A stretch of DNA of 64,000 nt, taken from NCBI GenBank assembly GCA_028117185.1, contig JAOHHD010000002.1:1-64000 (forward strand), given 5' to 3'. The position numbers and the translations under genes are program-made. Below, piece by piece: positions 11,214 through 20,942 of this stretch. The stretch's first letter is position 1. Each line of letters starts with the position of its first letter. The notes under the pieces were generated by a model. It ran no database searches and had not been told where the DNA came from. It worked only from the letters and a program-made list of their open reading frames with translations. The stretch is from Luminiphilus sp. GTDB lineage: Bacteria > Pseudomonadota > Gammaproteobacteria > Pseudomonadales > Halieaceae.

Positions 11214-11779
11214 TGCGGCTGACACTCGCATCGTCTAGCCCGCGACGTCAGAAACTGCTGGCGACGATATTGACTGATTTTGACACTGCTTCGCCCGATA
11301 TTGACGAGCGGCTCCTACCGGGAGAGTCACCTGAGCAGTACGTCGCCCGACTGGCAGAGCGCAAAGCTAGAGTTTGCGGCTGTGAAAACGATCTGACGCT
11401 AGGTGCTGATACAGCCGTCGTGCTGGGCCATCGCATACTCGGTAAGCCGCTTGATCGCGACGACGCCACCGCGATGTTAGAGGCGTTGTCAGGACGTACC
11501 CATGAGGTTTATACGGCGGTTGCGCTGTTACAAGAGGGACGTGTGGAGCATGTTTGTACTTGCACCTCGGTGACCTTCACCGGGCTCTCGCGCACCACGA
11601 TCGGAGAATATTTAGCCACTGATGAACCTTGGGACAAGGCGGGAGCCTATGGCATACAGGGTTATGCAGGAGCCTTTGTACAGCAAATAGTCGGTAGCTA
11701 TAGTGCAGTGGTGGGTTTGCCATTGTGTGAAACACGGAACATGTTGCAGCGCGCCGGATTGACGATGCGTCATGGTTAG
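11213..11779 (+). CDS. maf: Maf-family nucleoside triphosphate pyrophosphatase
   Basis: A Maf/YhdE-type house-cleaning enzyme hydrolysing dTTP, UTP or modified pyrimidine nucleotides to monophosphates. The 188-residue product begins MRLTLASSSPRR with the SSSPRR phosphate-binding motif. It continues with the ADTAV catalytic region and the KAGAYGIQG motif near the C-terminus. The ATG at 11213 overlaps the mreD stop. In most gammaproteobacteria rng (RNase G) follows maf; here yhdP starts 8 nt before the maf stop and rng is absent. Confidence 0.92.
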   Translation: MRLTLASSSPRRQKLLATILTDFDTASPDIDERLLPGESPEQYVARLAERKARVCGCENDLTLGADTAVVLGHRILGKPLDRDDATAMLEALSGRTHEVYTAVALLQEGRVEHVCTCTSVTFTGLSRTTIGEYLATDEPWDKAGAYGIQGYAGAFVQQIVGSYSAVVGLPLCETRNMLQRAGLTMRHG

Positions 11780-14700
11780 GTCCGTCCCCCAAAGGCTGGG
11801 CCGAATTATTTGGCCCGCTATGGTATCGATGCTCGTCGTGCTCGCCATTTATGTCAGCGGCGGCAGATTACTAATGGGCGCGCTGTCGGGTTTTCAAGAT
11901 GAAATAGAGCACGCATTGTCACAGCGCATTCCGGGGGAGGTCTCGGTCGCTGGGATTGTGGGCGGCATGGAAGGCTTCTCACCGACGGTGAGTTTCGCTC
12001 AACTTTCGATTCGCGTTGATGGCTATGAGGAGGGGTGGATGCGCCTCAATGCGGCCCGCATTCGTCTTGATCCATGGCAGACGCTCCTGAGCCGGGCACT
12101 GCGATTTGACGAGCTCACGTTGATCGAGCCGACCATTAAATGGCGGGTCGGGCGACAAGCAGAGTCTTTTCGTTTGCCGGACAACGTGCGCGATCTGCTC
12201 AATACGTTCGATAGCGTTCAGATTCGCAATGCAACGCTGATCAACGAGGTGGAAGAGGGGGCTGCGACGGTATCGCTTGCGCCTTTGCGGGTGCAACTCG
12301 ATATGCTGAGAGAGCGCAGTCGCCGCACTATGAACGTCTCTGTCGAGGCACCCGAGGGTCAGCTCTTGACGGCGCAGGGTTTTGGTACGGGCGATCCGCT
12401 TCTATTTGATCGGTTTTATGGCGAGCTCTATGGTCAGTTAACGGGTTTAGGCCTCTCTTATTTAGGACCTTTGCTTGGTCATGTAGTGGCGGCTGATGGC
12501 GTCGCGAACTTTTGGTGGCAAGCCAGCGGTGGAGTCACCACCGGCGTTATTCAAGGCGCATTCGAAAACGTTACTGTTGCTGATAACGACTCGTTTCAAC
12601 TAGAAAAACTGCACTTTGAGGCAGCCATCGCTGGCAGTGCCGATACGACCCAGTTTTTCATTCAGAAAGGTCAGCTCGCATCGGGGCAGATTCAGGCCGA
12701 GATTCCTCGCTTACACGTGACACAGCGAGCAGAGGGATGGGAGTTGCGAACACAGCAATTCGAGGTTGCGCCCCTCGTTCGCATGTTGATGTTGAGTCAG
12801 ATACTGCCTGATTCAACGAATACGATGCTGGCGACCCTCAATCCTAGCGGCCGTGTTGAGGCCCTTTCATTGGCGATCGACACGTTAACTGATCCTTTCA
12901 GTGCTTGGGCAGTGGAGGCCGAGGTCATTGATGTTGCCACAAGACCTTTCCGAAAGGTACCCGGATTGGTCGGGATCGATGCCACGATTGCGGCAACTGA
13001 AAGGGGCGCGCAAGCGTGGATTCGCACAACCGACTTCGAGCTTGAATTGCCCAGAGTATATCGGGAGCCCATTGTACTGCCGTCGGTTACTGGCACATTA
13101 GCGGGTCGTTGGAAGCGCGATGCCTTATTTTTAGAGCAGGGACTCTTTCTTGCTGAGGCACCGGCCCATGCGGCAAAAGTGCAGTTTGCGATGGATATTC
13201 CCCTCTCAAAAGGATCGTCCTCCCCCTTGTTTATGCGCCTGTCGGCCGCGGTGGTTGATGCGCCGCTCGCTATTAGTGACGCTTATGTGCCTTACCGCAT
13301 GCCGGAGCGATCTTACCAATGGCTGAAGACAGCGCTGACTGATGGACACATCGAGGAGGCGATATTTCTCTGGCATGGTGGGCTCAGGCCTTATGGTGAC
13401 GCCGGTCAGACTATGCAGCTTGCGGCTGAACTCTCTGACGTTTCGCTCGACTATCAGTTGGGGTGGCCGCCGGCTTTGATCAGCGGCGGCCAGCTGCGTA
13501 TTGACGACACGCAGATAGCAGTTTGGTCACCCGATACCACTGTGGCGGGCACCACACTCGAGCGTGCGACTGTGAACATTGCGCTGGCACCTGGTAAAGC
13601 ACCGCTGACGATACAAGCGGTTTCACACAATAACGCCCTCAACATTCAGCAGTCGTTAGCGCAGTTGCCTGCCCTAGCATTTGCCGATCCTATTATGAAT
13701 GACCTGCAGATAGCAGGTGACGCCGATACCGAGCTGCGGATCGCGTTCGATTTAAAAAATCTATCGGACACGCTGAACGTGACTGTTGGTCTAACCCTTG
13801 ATAATGCTCATATTGGGTCTGATTTATTAGCGCTGCAGGCAGATAACTTAACGGGAAAGATCGGTTATCAGACGACGACCGGATTTTCTAGCACTGATTT
13901 GTCGGCGACTATTTTTGAGCGACCTGTTTCGATCGATATGGGCCCTCATCTGACGACTCAAACCGAGACGGTGCTGGCTGCGGCGTTTCAATTTGAGGCG
14001 GCAGTGGCGGATATCAGCACTTGGCAGCCAACGCGCATCAGCATCCCGGCACAGGGTGTTGCACCTGTCACTGTGACCGTGACTGTCGCCGATGCGGTTG
14101 CCGTTGATATCCGATCGGAGTTGGAGGGGATTTCGGTCGATTTGCCACTGCCCTGGGGTAAGGCGGCAGGATCGAGAGCACCACTTCACGTGCAGTGGAA
14201 TAGCCGGGCCTCGCCGGCCTGGCGTGCTTTTTGGTTCGGGCGATTTTCGGCGGTGGCAGATTTTTCGAAGCCCGATGCCGCTGTGGCGTCAATCGATCTG
14301 ACACCGAGAACGCGGCCTGCACGCCAACCCCTAGTGCTGCCAGATTCGGGCGTGTTACTAACGGGCTTTATGCCTTCCTTAGACCCCGTCGAGTGGCCAT
14401 CTTTGCAGCTATTATCCACTGGTCCTTCCCTCGGTGAGACGGTGCCAATCAGCGTGCAATCGCTGCGAGTAGGTCAATTACGATGGCGTGGAGCCGAGCT
14501 GGGTGCCTTGAATTTGGAGGCGACGGTGGAGGGCGACAGGGTAGACGCGCAATTTAGCCTGCCTTGGCTGCGCGGACGTTTTCAGCAAGAGCCCTTGTCG
14601 CTTCAGGAGGGCATGGCTGAGCAGGCCGATCGCCGACTGAATCGGCAGCTTGCTGTCGCCTTCCTCGATCTTGATGGTTTGCCCGATATGACTGATCAGT

Positions 14701-15593
14701 GGGTCGATACTGCGCCACCAACGCCCGATGAGGCGCTGCCTCAATGGCCGCCCCTAGCAGTGCAGGTAAGTGAAATTTACCGCACTCATAATGCCTTGGG
14801 CGATCTTGCGTTAGTAGTTGATTACGATCAATCCGATGGCTGGGAGTTCCGAGACATCAGCGGTGATTTTCTGGGTATCAAGTGGCTGCCCAGCACTCGC
14901 ATTGGCTGGCGTATCGCGCCAGAGGGACAAGAAACATCGTTGTCATTGGTGGCAGAGTTGAGTGACATCGGCGAATCATTGGCGTTAATCGGCGTCGCAC
15001 CTTTAGTCGAGACACGGGGTGGCAGTTTAAAAGCAGACTGGCGTTGGCAAGGTGGACCCGCCGATTTTTCGGCCACCTCGATTAAGGGCGCACTGGACCT
15101 GCAGATGGCGTCAGGATCCTTCACCTCGGCCAATGCAGAAGCGGAAGGCGCCCTGAGATTACTGAGTTTGCTCAACTTATCGGGATTGCTCAGGAGGGCA
15201 AATATCAATCAACTATTCGATCCGGGTGTGACGTTTGATCAGGCAAAGGGGCGTTTTGAATTTGCGGAGGGACTGCTCACGATCCCGGCTTTCTCTATCG
15301 AAGGCTCGGGAGGGTATTTTTCGTTTAGCAGCGAAATTGATCTGATGTCTGAGACCGTCGATGGTGAGTTGGTCGTCACATTACCGCTGGTGGAAAATAT
15401 TCCTTGGGTCGCTGCGCTTGCCGGCGGGCTGCCGATTGCGGCTGGCACTTACCTGGTGAGCAAAGTGTTTGAGGATCAGGTCAACCAGTTGTCGAGTGGT
15501 GTGTATTCTGTGCGTGGTGATTTGGAGAGCCCCGAAGTTATTTTTGAGCGCGTCTTTGACGCCTCATCGCGTGCCAGGGATGCTGAGGATTAA
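11772..15593 (+). CDS. yhdP: AsmA-like bridge protein YhdP
   Basis: A 1273-residue protein of the YhdP/TIGR02099 family, about the size of the E. coli protein. It has an N-terminal membrane anchor (roughly IIWPAMVSMLVVLAIYV), a very long periplasmic repeat region rich in beta-strand sequence, and a C-terminal DUF3971/AsmA-like part. YhdP, TamB and YdbH are thought to form hydrophobic conduits for phospholipid transport to the outer membrane. It overlaps maf by 8 nt and ends 4 nt into convergent darP. It belongs to the mre operon by position. The neighbour tldD, often next to it, is missing. Confidence 0.9.
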   Translation: MVRSVPQRLGRIIWPAMVSMLVVLAIYVSGGRLLMGALSGFQDEIEHALSQRIPGEVSVAGIVGGMEGFSPTVSFAQLSIRVDGYEEGWMRLNAARIRLDPWQTLLSRALRFDELTLIEPTIKWRVGRQAESFRLPDNVRDLLNTFDSVQIRNATLINEVEEGAATVSLAPLRVQLDMLRERSRRTMNVSVEAPEGQLLTAQGFGTGDPLLFDRFYGELYGQLTGLGLSYLGPLLGHVVAADGVANFWWQASGGVTTGVIQGAFENVTVADNDSFQLEKLHFEAAIAGSADTTQFFIQKGQLASGQIQAEIPRLHVTQRAEGWELRTQQFEVAPLVRMLMLSQILPDSTNTMLATLNPSGRVEALSLAIDTLTDPFSAWAVEAEVIDVATRPFRKVPGLVGIDATIAATERGAQAWIRTTDFELELPRVYREPIVLPSVTGTLAGRWKRDALFLEQGLFLAEAPAHAAKVQFAMDIPLSKGSSSPLFMRLSAAVVDAPLAISDAYVPYRMPERSYQWLKTALTDGHIEEAIFLWHGGLRPYGDAGQTMQLAAELSDVSLDYQLGWPPALISGGQLRIDDTQIAVWSPDTTVAGTTLERATVNIALAPGKAPLTIQAVSHNNALNIQQSLAQLPALAFADPIMNDLQIAGDADTELRIAFDLKNLSDTLNVTVGLTLDNAHIGSDLLALQADNLTGKIGYQTTTGFSSTDLSATIFERPVSIDMGPHLTTQTETVLAAAFQFEAAVADISTWQPTRISIPAQGVAPVTVTVTVADAVAVDIRSELEGISVDLPLPWGKAAGSRAPLHVQWNSRASPAWRAFWFGRFSAVADFSKPDAAVASIDLTPRTRPARQPLVLPDSGVLLTGFMPSLDPVEWPSLQLLSTGPSLGETVPISVQSLRVGQLRWRGAELGALNLEATVEGDRVDAQFSLPWLRGRFQQEPLSLQEGMAEQADRRLNRQLAVAFLDLDGLPDMTDQWVDTAPPTPDEALPQWPPLAVQVSEIYRTHNALGDLALVVDYDQSDGWEFRDISGDFLGIKWLPSTRIGWRIAPEGQETSLSLVAELSDIGESLALIGVAPLVETRGGSLKADWRWQGGPADFSATSIKGALDLQMASGSFTSANAEAEGALRLLSLLNLSGLLRRANINQLFDPGVTFDQAKGRFEFAEGLLTIPAFSIEGSGGYFSFSSEIDLMSETVDGELVVTLPLVENIPWVAALAGGLPIAAGTYLVSKVFEDQVNQLSSGVYSVRGDLESPEVIFERVFDASSRARDAED

Positions 15594-16120
15594 GAGAGGT
15601 TATGTTCACCACGATCCAGATCAGACAGGTACCGAAATAATTTTTTGGCGTGCGCTTTTTGTTTTCCCTGGCTGATTGCTTTTGGGTGTTGTCTAATCCA
15701 CTGTCGCAGTAACGTCGATTCAGCACTGGGCCACTGAGCCATGATCTCACCTAATGCGGCATCTCCCTGTTCGATCAGTTTGTCTCTAGCGGCTTCGACT
15801 CGATGAAAGTCAGCCGCTGAGGTGGCGTTGCGCTGATCTAAATAAGCGAGCCCTTCTTCAATGGCGGTGGCATCGACTGACCGCATTAATTTACCGATGT
15901 ATTGCAGTTGCCGCTTCAATCCACTCCGGGCCGTGATACGTCGTGCTAAGGCGATGGCATCGCTGAGCCGCTCGTCTGAAATAGTAATGAGATTAAGATC
16001 CGATTGGGGCAAAGACACCAATCGCTCACCCATCGCTTGCAACGCGTGCATCTGTCGCTTTCGTTCACTCTTACTCAGGTCTTCGGCCTGTGTCTCCTCC
16101 TCGTCGAAGCTATTCATCAT
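15590..16120 (-). CDS. darP: Ribosome-associated protein DarP (YjgA)
   Basis: A 176-residue, highly charged helical protein of the YjgA/DUF615 family. The KSERKRQMHALQAMGERLVS motif near the N-terminus and the GLKRQLQYIGKLMR motif at mid-protein identify it. DarP (YjgA) associates with late 50S subunit assembly intermediates. ATG codons at 16120 and 16117 are both possible starts. In relatives yjgA lies beside pmbA and tldD, but both are absent here and mgtE follows instead. Confidence 0.9.
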   Translation of the reverse strand: MMNSFDEEETQAEDLSKSERKRQMHALQAMGERLVSLPQSDLNLITISDERLSDAIALARRITARSGLKRQLQYIGKLMRSVDATAIEEGLAYLDQRNATSAADFHRVEAARDKLIEQGDAALGEIMAQWPSAESTLLRQWIRQHPKAISQGKQKAHAKKLFRYLSDLDRGEHNLS

Positions 16121-16133
16121 TTCGTCTCTGCCC

Positions 16134-17480
16134 TTATCCGTAAAATAGAGCAGCTAGCCCCAAAAAAGCCAAAAAGCCCATGATGTCGGTAACGGTGGTC
16201 ACTAAAACGCCGCCCGCAAGCGCCGGGTCTATCTGCAAGCGACGCAACAGCAGCGGCAATCCTGCTCCGGTGAGCCCAGCCGTCACTAAGTTGATGAGCA
16301 TCGCGCAAGCGATAATGATGCCGAGAGTGGCGTCGCCAAACCACAGCGATGCGGTTATGGCGATCACACCGGCCCATAGGAGGCCGTTGAGTAACCCCAC
16401 CAGCGATTCGCGGCCGACTAGCCACAACTGATTGCGGCCGTTGATCTGGCCCATTGCCATGGCTCGAATCAGGATCGTCAAGCTTTGTGTACCTGCGATC
16501 CCACCCATCGACGCCACAATGGGCATGAGAACGGCGAGCGCTACCACCTTTTCGATGGTGTCTTGAAACAAGTTAATGACTGATGAAGCGAGTAGGGCAG
16601 TGACTAAGTTAATACCTAACCAGATAGCGCGTCGTGGCGCCGATTGCCAGACGGGGGCGAAGGTATCCTCTTCAGCAAGTCCCACGAGCGAGGTCAATGA
16701 GTGATCCGCCTCTTCGCGGATGACATCAACCACATCGTCGATGGTAATACGACCGAGTAGCTTACCCATGCCGTCTACGACCGGCGCGGAGATCCAATCG
16801 TTGCGCTCGAACCGGCGAGCAACCTCTGTTGCCGAGGTTTCTGCATCGATTGCTTCTTGATCTGTGATCATCATCTCTCTAACTGACACAGCGGGGTCGG
16901 AGACTAAAACGGTGCCAATAGGCAGCAACCCCACGAATCGGTCATTACGATTGACGACGACTAGATTGTCCGTATTAGCAGGGATTTCACTATGTCGGCG
17001 CAGATAGCGGAGGACAACATCGAGTGTCAGGTCAGCTCGAATGGTGATGGTATCGGTACTCATCAGGCCACCGGCAACATCGTCAGGGAAGCTCAGCACC
17101 TTCTGCAATCTCTGCCGATACTGTTCGTCCATCATTGCGAGAACGCGACCTGTCACCTCATCTGGCAGTTCCTGCAGAATATCGGCAACGTCGTCGTCAT
17201 CGAGTTGCTCTACGATTTCTGCGAGTGCTTCTGGCTCGCGATTAATGAGGGTGGCGCTGCGAAGCTCATCTGGCAGCTCGTTGACCACCAGCGCTTCCTG
17301 ATCGGCACTCAGCAACCCTAGTAAAACTGAGCGATTGTCAGGAGGAGAGGAGCTGATGAGGTAGGCGACGTCCCCTGGCGACATGTCAGCAAGAATGCTA
17401 GCCACATCACCCAACGTTCCCGAGCGTAAAGCGCGATCAACGCGTTCAGTTTGACTGGAGAAGTTGGCGGGTGAATTCAC
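16134..17480 (-). CDS. mgtE: Magnesium channel/transporter MgtE
   Basis: A 448-residue MgtE with the full domain order. It has an acidic N domain with MgtE repeats (ELPDELRSATLI, DDDVADILQELPDE), a CBS pair (about residues 140-260), a plug helix and five membrane segments. The pore region contains the conserved ASMGGIAGTQSL stretch and the C-terminal TDIMGFLAFLGLA segment. MgtE admits Mg2+ and closes when the cytosolic domain binds Mg2+. It stands alone between darP and ptsO. A magnesium riboswitch was not seen in the short upstream gap. Confidence 0.95.
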   Translation of the reverse strand: MNSPANFSSQTERVDRALRSGTLGDVASILADMSPGDVAYLISSSPPDNRSVLLGLLSADQEALVVNELPDELRSATLINREPEALAEIVEQLDDDDVADILQELPDEVTGRVLAMMDEQYRQRLQKVLSFPDDVAGGLMSTDTITIRADLTLDVVLRYLRRHSEIPANTDNLVVVNRNDRFVGLLPIGTVLVSDPAVSVREMMITDQEAIDAETSATEVARRFERNDWISAPVVDGMGKLLGRITIDDVVDVIREEADHSLTSLVGLAEEDTFAPVWQSAPRRAIWLGINLVTALLASSVINLFQDTIEKVVALAVLMPIVASMGGIAGTQSLTILIRAMAMGQINGRNQLWLVGRESLVGLLNGLLWAGVIAITASLWFGDATLGIIIACAMLINLVTAGLTGAGLPLLLRRLQIDPALAGGVLVTTVTDIMGFLAFLGLAALFYG

Positions 17481-17553
17481 GTAGGGCCTCCATTAGAGAC
17501 CCCATTATCCGTACCCACTGTCTCAGGTCCACACGGCAGAAAGGATTTGTGAC

Positions 17554-17823
17554 TTATTCCAACTCGCCAAAGCCTGTTGCGAAAAGTTGTTCCAGTGCGT
17601 CATGAGCAGGTGATTCATCGTTGCCTTCAATGCGCAGCGTCAGTACTGCACCGACCGGCGCTGCGAGCATTAATACCGACATAATACTCTTGGCATCAAT
17701 CTCCTGATCGTTGTACCGCAGCCATATGTCGCTGGAAAATCGACCTGCACACTCAACAATTTTGGCGGCGGGGCGTGCATGAAGACCCAGTGGATTGGTG
17801 ACTTTGATATCCTTTTGAATCAT
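17554..17823 (-). CDS. ptsO: Nitrogen-PTS phosphocarrier NPr
   Basis: An 89-residue HPr-fold phosphocarrier that passes phosphate from EI-Ntr to PtsN. The phosphorylatable His15 lies in GLHARPA and Ser46 in KSIMSVLML. Its ATG overlaps the rapZ stop as ATGA. It is the last gene of the rpoN-hpf-ptsN-rapZ-ptsO set and part of the regulatory nitrogen PTS rather than sugar uptake, judged by this context. No sugar-PTS genes are nearby. Confidence 0.93.
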   Translation of the reverse strand: MIQKDIKVTNPLGLHARPAAKIVECAGRFSSDIWLRYNDQEIDAKSIMSVLMLAAPVGAVLTLRIEGNDESPAHDALEQLFATGFGELE

Positions 17824-18693
17824 GTTGTCTCAGCATCTTTTAGATCGCGGTGCCTGAGCAGTGCATGTGGAAACGTTTCCAGCAGGTCTTTGTGTATTTT
17901 GTCTGCGAGGTAGACCGATCGATGTTGCCCACCGGTGCATCCGATCGCGATGGTCATGTAACTGCGATCACATTGATTAAAGTCGGCCACAACGCTGCTA
18001 ATGAATTCCCGCAGCCGTTCATAAAAGGTGACACAGCGCTCTTCGTTATCTAGGAACTGTTTGACCAACGTATCTCGCCCGGTCAGGTGGCGTAATGTTT
18101 CGTGCCAATAGGGATTGGGGATTGCCCGGGCATCGAAAACGAAGTCTGCATCGATGGGTACCCCTCGCTTAAAGGCAAAGGATTCGATCAAGATGGAGAG
18201 CCCATCACGCTGCTCTACGATTCGAGTTGTAATCGTGTCGCGGAGTGCGCGCGGTGTGAGATCAGTCGTGTCAATCAGCAGATCGGCCTCGGCCGCAATG
18301 CCCTCAAGATATTCTCGTTCCCTCGCAATGGCCTCTGGTAAGGAGCTATCGTTATTGGCTAGCGGGTGCCGACGACGGGTTTCGCTGAATCGTTTGATTA
18401 AGGCATGGGGTTGTGCATCGAGGAAGATTATCAAATGATCAGGTGTCTCAATGAGCTCTTTTAAGACGCTCGCTCGCTCGCTCGGTTCCATTCTAAAAGC
18501 TCGCGCGTCGATACATGCCACGACGCCATGGAAGCGATCGTGAAATGGGCTTTCGAGTACTTCATCGACGAAATGGGTGAGTAGCCGGGGGGGGGAGATT
18601 ATCGACACAATAATATCCCTCGTCCTCCAATAGCCTCAGTGCAGTGCTCTTACCTGCCCCTGAGCTGCCGCTGATGATGATGATTCGCGGCAC
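17820..18693 (-). CDS. rapZ: RNase adaptor/nucleotide-binding protein RapZ, frame-disrupted
   Basis: RapZ (YvcJ family) binds nucleotides and guides RNase E to the sRNA GlmZ in enterobacteria, tuning GlmS and amino-sugar supply. The uninterrupted frame (17820-18608) lacks the N-terminus. The missing part is encoded upstream in a shifted frame: a GTG at 18693 overlapping the ptsN TAG, then the Walker [11 protein letters not shown] and the CVDNLP motif. The two frames meet at nine C (plus-strand G 18587-18595). With eight C the protein reads [16 protein letters not shown] and is 290 residues, the normal length. The C-terminal domain ([14 protein letters not shown]) is intact. It is either a sequence error, a slippage site or a real truncation. 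Confidence 0.85.
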
Positions 18694-19154
18694 TATGTGG
18701 CGCTTCCTCTTATCAACAGTTGTTGCAGACTTTGGGCGGTGCTTGCTGCTCGCAACGCACTGCGCATTGCTGAATCGGAGAAAATGGTGGCGAGATTCGA
18801 TAGCAAATCTAAATGTGCCTGAGTCGCTTCCTTGGGGACCAATAAGATAAAGATGATATCAACAGGGTAATCATCGATGGCTAAAAAATCGATGGGCTGG
18901 TCTAACGTAAGCAGGCATCCCACTGCCTCCGTGCACAGATCGACTCTGCAATGCGGTATCGCTACCCCTTCACCGATGGCGGTGCTGCCTAGTTTTTCCC
19001 TACTCAACAGTTCTCGGTAAATGGCGCCGCTGGGCAAATCGAAGTGCTGTGCTATGGCTTCAGATGCACGCTCAAATAATCGCTTTTTACTGAGCAGTGA
19101 TGCCTGACAGAGTGTCAAAAGCTGTCGCGATGACATGTTGAGCGAATTAGACAT
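18693..19154 (-). CDS. ptsN: Nitrogen-regulatory PTS EIIA component PtsN
   Basis: A roughly 153-residue EIIA-Ntr protein with the fructose/mannitol-type EIIA fold. The phosphorylation site is the histidine in [10 protein letters not shown]. PtsN coordinates nitrogen, potassium and carbon signals by its phosphorylation state, receiving phosphate from NPr. ATG at 19154 is chosen; a TTG codon lies just ahead. The TAG stop overlaps the GTG start of rapZ by one base. It follows hpf with almost no gap in the rpoN operon. Confidence 0.93.
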   Translation of the reverse strand: MSNSLNMSSRQLLTLCQASLLSKKRLFERASEAIAQHFDLPSGAIYRELLSREKLGSTAIGEGVAIPHCRVDLCTEAVGCLLTLDQPIDFLAIDDYPVDIIFILLVPKEATQAHLDLLSNLATIFSDSAMRSALRAASTAQSLQQLLIRGSAT

Positions 19155-19157
19155 CAA

Positions 19158-19445
19158 TCAGTGGCCACGATGCTTTTCCTTATATTTAATAACCTGTCGA
19201 TCGAGTTTGTCCGCTAATGAATCAATGGCAAGGTACATATCGTCTGACTCGGAAGAGGCAAAGAGATCGGCGCCTGCCAGATGCAAGTTTGCTTCGGCTT
19301 TATGTTGGTGCTTCTCGACAATCAAAGTCACTTCTATTCGGGTAATTTGCTGCTCGTGTCTCTGGATGGGCGAGAGCTTATCTTCCACGTGATCGCGAAT
19401 AGGCTGTGTCACATCTAGATGATGTCCGCTTACTGTGAGGTTCAT
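19158..19445 (-). CDS. hpf: Ribosome hibernation-promoting factor (short form)
   Basis: A 95-residue HPF/YfiA-family protein beginning MNLTVSGHHLDVTQPIRDHV. It has the conserved lysine/aspartate-rich stretch around ASSESDDMYLAIDSLADKLD and the C-terminal KYKEKHRGH. It binds the 30S decoding site and promotes 100S dimers in resting cells. The short length makes it the gammaproteobacterial HPF type without the dimerisation tail. It lies directly downstream of rpoN, as in E. coli and Pseudomonas. Confidence 0.93.
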   Translation of the reverse strand: MNLTVSGHHLDVTQPIRDHVEDKLSPIQRHEQQITRIEVTLIVEKHQHKAEANLHLAGADLFASSESDDMYLAIDSLADKLDRQVIKYKEKHRGH

Positions 19446-19476
19446 ATCGCATTCCTATGTCGGTAGGCCATTGTTT

Positions 19477-20880
19477 TCAGTTTAGCCGTTTGCGCTCATT
19501 TGAGGGAGGGATATTAAGTTGGTCTCGGTATTTCGCAACGGTTCTTCTCGCTACGGTCATCCCCTTTGCTTTGAGTAACGTGCATAACTTCGCATCACTC
19601 AAGGGCTTGCGGACATCTTCGCCATTGACCAATTGCCTTACTGCTGCCTTAATCGCCGTAGACGAAGAGTCCTCGCCACCATCGCCCGCGATGCGGCTTG
19701 AAAAGAAATACTTCAGCTCGAAGGTTCCGCGGGGAGTGTGCATATATTTTTGTGTGGTGGCTCTTGAGACGGTGGATTCATGCAGATCGACTTCAGAAGC
19801 GATGTCGGCAAGTATGAGCGGCTTCATGCCAATTTCACCCCGCTCTAGAAAAGATCGTTGATGCTCAACAATTTTTGTAGCGACCTTTAACAGCGTTTCA
19901 TTGCGGCTTTGCAGGCTTTTCATAAACCAACGTGCCTCTTGCAGGTGTTCCTTCGCATAGCCTCTATCACTAGCCGATCCCTCACTCAGCATCGCGACAT
20001 AGTGCTCATTGACACGGAGCTTGGGTGAAATATCGGGGTTGAGTTCAACCTGCCATCGGTTGTTATGTTGTCTGACAAAAATATCAGGCGTCACGTAGGC
20101 AGTTTGCTCGCCACCAATGCTCGCGCCTGGGGTGGGGTCGAGTGAGCGGATCAGCTGCATCGCGCCCTCGATGTCTGATTCTTCAGCGCGTAGTTTTTTT
20201 GCTAGCTGGCGCAGTGGTGCAGTGGGGAGTTGGTTAAGATGACGACTGACTAACGCGCCGGCAACATCTCTAAATGGTGTGCTTGGGGGCAGTTGACGCA
20301 GTTGTATGAGTAGACAGTCCCGCAAGTCCTCTGCAAATAAACCCGCGGGTTCGAAGTGTTGCAGTCGATGTAGTACTGCCAGCACTTCTTCTAAATCGAC
20401 ATCGTCAATTGATAGGTCGGATTGAATACTCTCAGGCGTCTGTATCAGCCGACCATCCGCATCAATGGCATCAATCAGCGCGAGGGCGATGACGCGATCT
20501 ATGTCTGAAAAGCGTGTCAGATTCAGCTGCCACAACAAGTGGTCTTTTAGAGAGGTCTCTTCAGAATCCTGATCTGTAAAATCAGAGTCCGTGGGGTGGC
20601 TGGACGGGGGCGGGGCGGCAGAGGGGAGGATGTCCTCCCATGATGTATCAACACTGAGCTCTTGACTCTCTTCGTCAGTATTTGTGGTTTCGGAGAAATC
20701 AATATCCTCTGACTCGATACTGTCGTCGGTATCGTGCTCTAATAGGGCATTGGACGCCAACGTGTCGTCAATGGTTTGTTGTAAATCAAGGGTGCTCATT
20801 TGCAGCAGTTTGATTGCCAGCTGGAGTTGTGGCGTCAGGACTAATTGTTGTCCGAGCTTGAGCTGAAGCGCTTGTTTCAT
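19477..20880 (-). CDS. rpoN: RNA polymerase sigma-54 factor RpoN
   Basis: A 467-residue sigma-54. Region I is the glutamine- and leucine-rich N-terminus (LKLGQQLVLTPQLQLAIKLL) that contacts enhancer-binding proteins. Region II is acidic and low complexity (about 45-115). The C-terminal RpoN box ARRTVAKYRDQL recognises the -24 element. Region II is rather long in Ser, Asp and Glu. It heads hpf-ptsN-rapZ-ptsO after the lpt genes. A near-consensus sigma-54 promoter lies 63 bp upstream on the opposite strand, which could link RpoN activity to its own locus. Confidence 0.96.
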   Translation of the reverse strand: MKQALQLKLGQQLVLTPQLQLAIKLLQMSTLDLQQTIDDTLASNALLEHDTDDSIESEDIDFSETTNTDEESQELSVDTSWEDILPSAAPPPSSHPTDSDFTDQDSEETSLKDHLLWQLNLTRFSDIDRVIALALIDAIDADGRLIQTPESIQSDLSIDDVDLEEVLAVLHRLQHFEPAGLFAEDLRDCLLIQLRQLPPSTPFRDVAGALVSRHLNQLPTAPLRQLAKKLRAEESDIEGAMQLIRSLDPTPGASIGGEQTAYVTPDIFVRQHNNRWQVELNPDISPKLRVNEHYVAMLSEGSASDRGYAKEHLQEARWFMKSLQSRNETLLKVATKIVEHQRSFLERGEIGMKPLILADIASEVDLHESTVSRATTQKYMHTPRGTFELKYFFSSRIAGDGGEDSSSTAIKAAVRQLVNGEDVRKPLSDAKLCTLLKAKGMTVARRTVAKYRDQLNIPPSNERKRLN

Positions 20881-20942
20881 ACCGCTTAGAATGCCTTAGA
20901 GGACCTTTAGTGTATCCTTGCGCCGTTCATAAGCAAACAACT

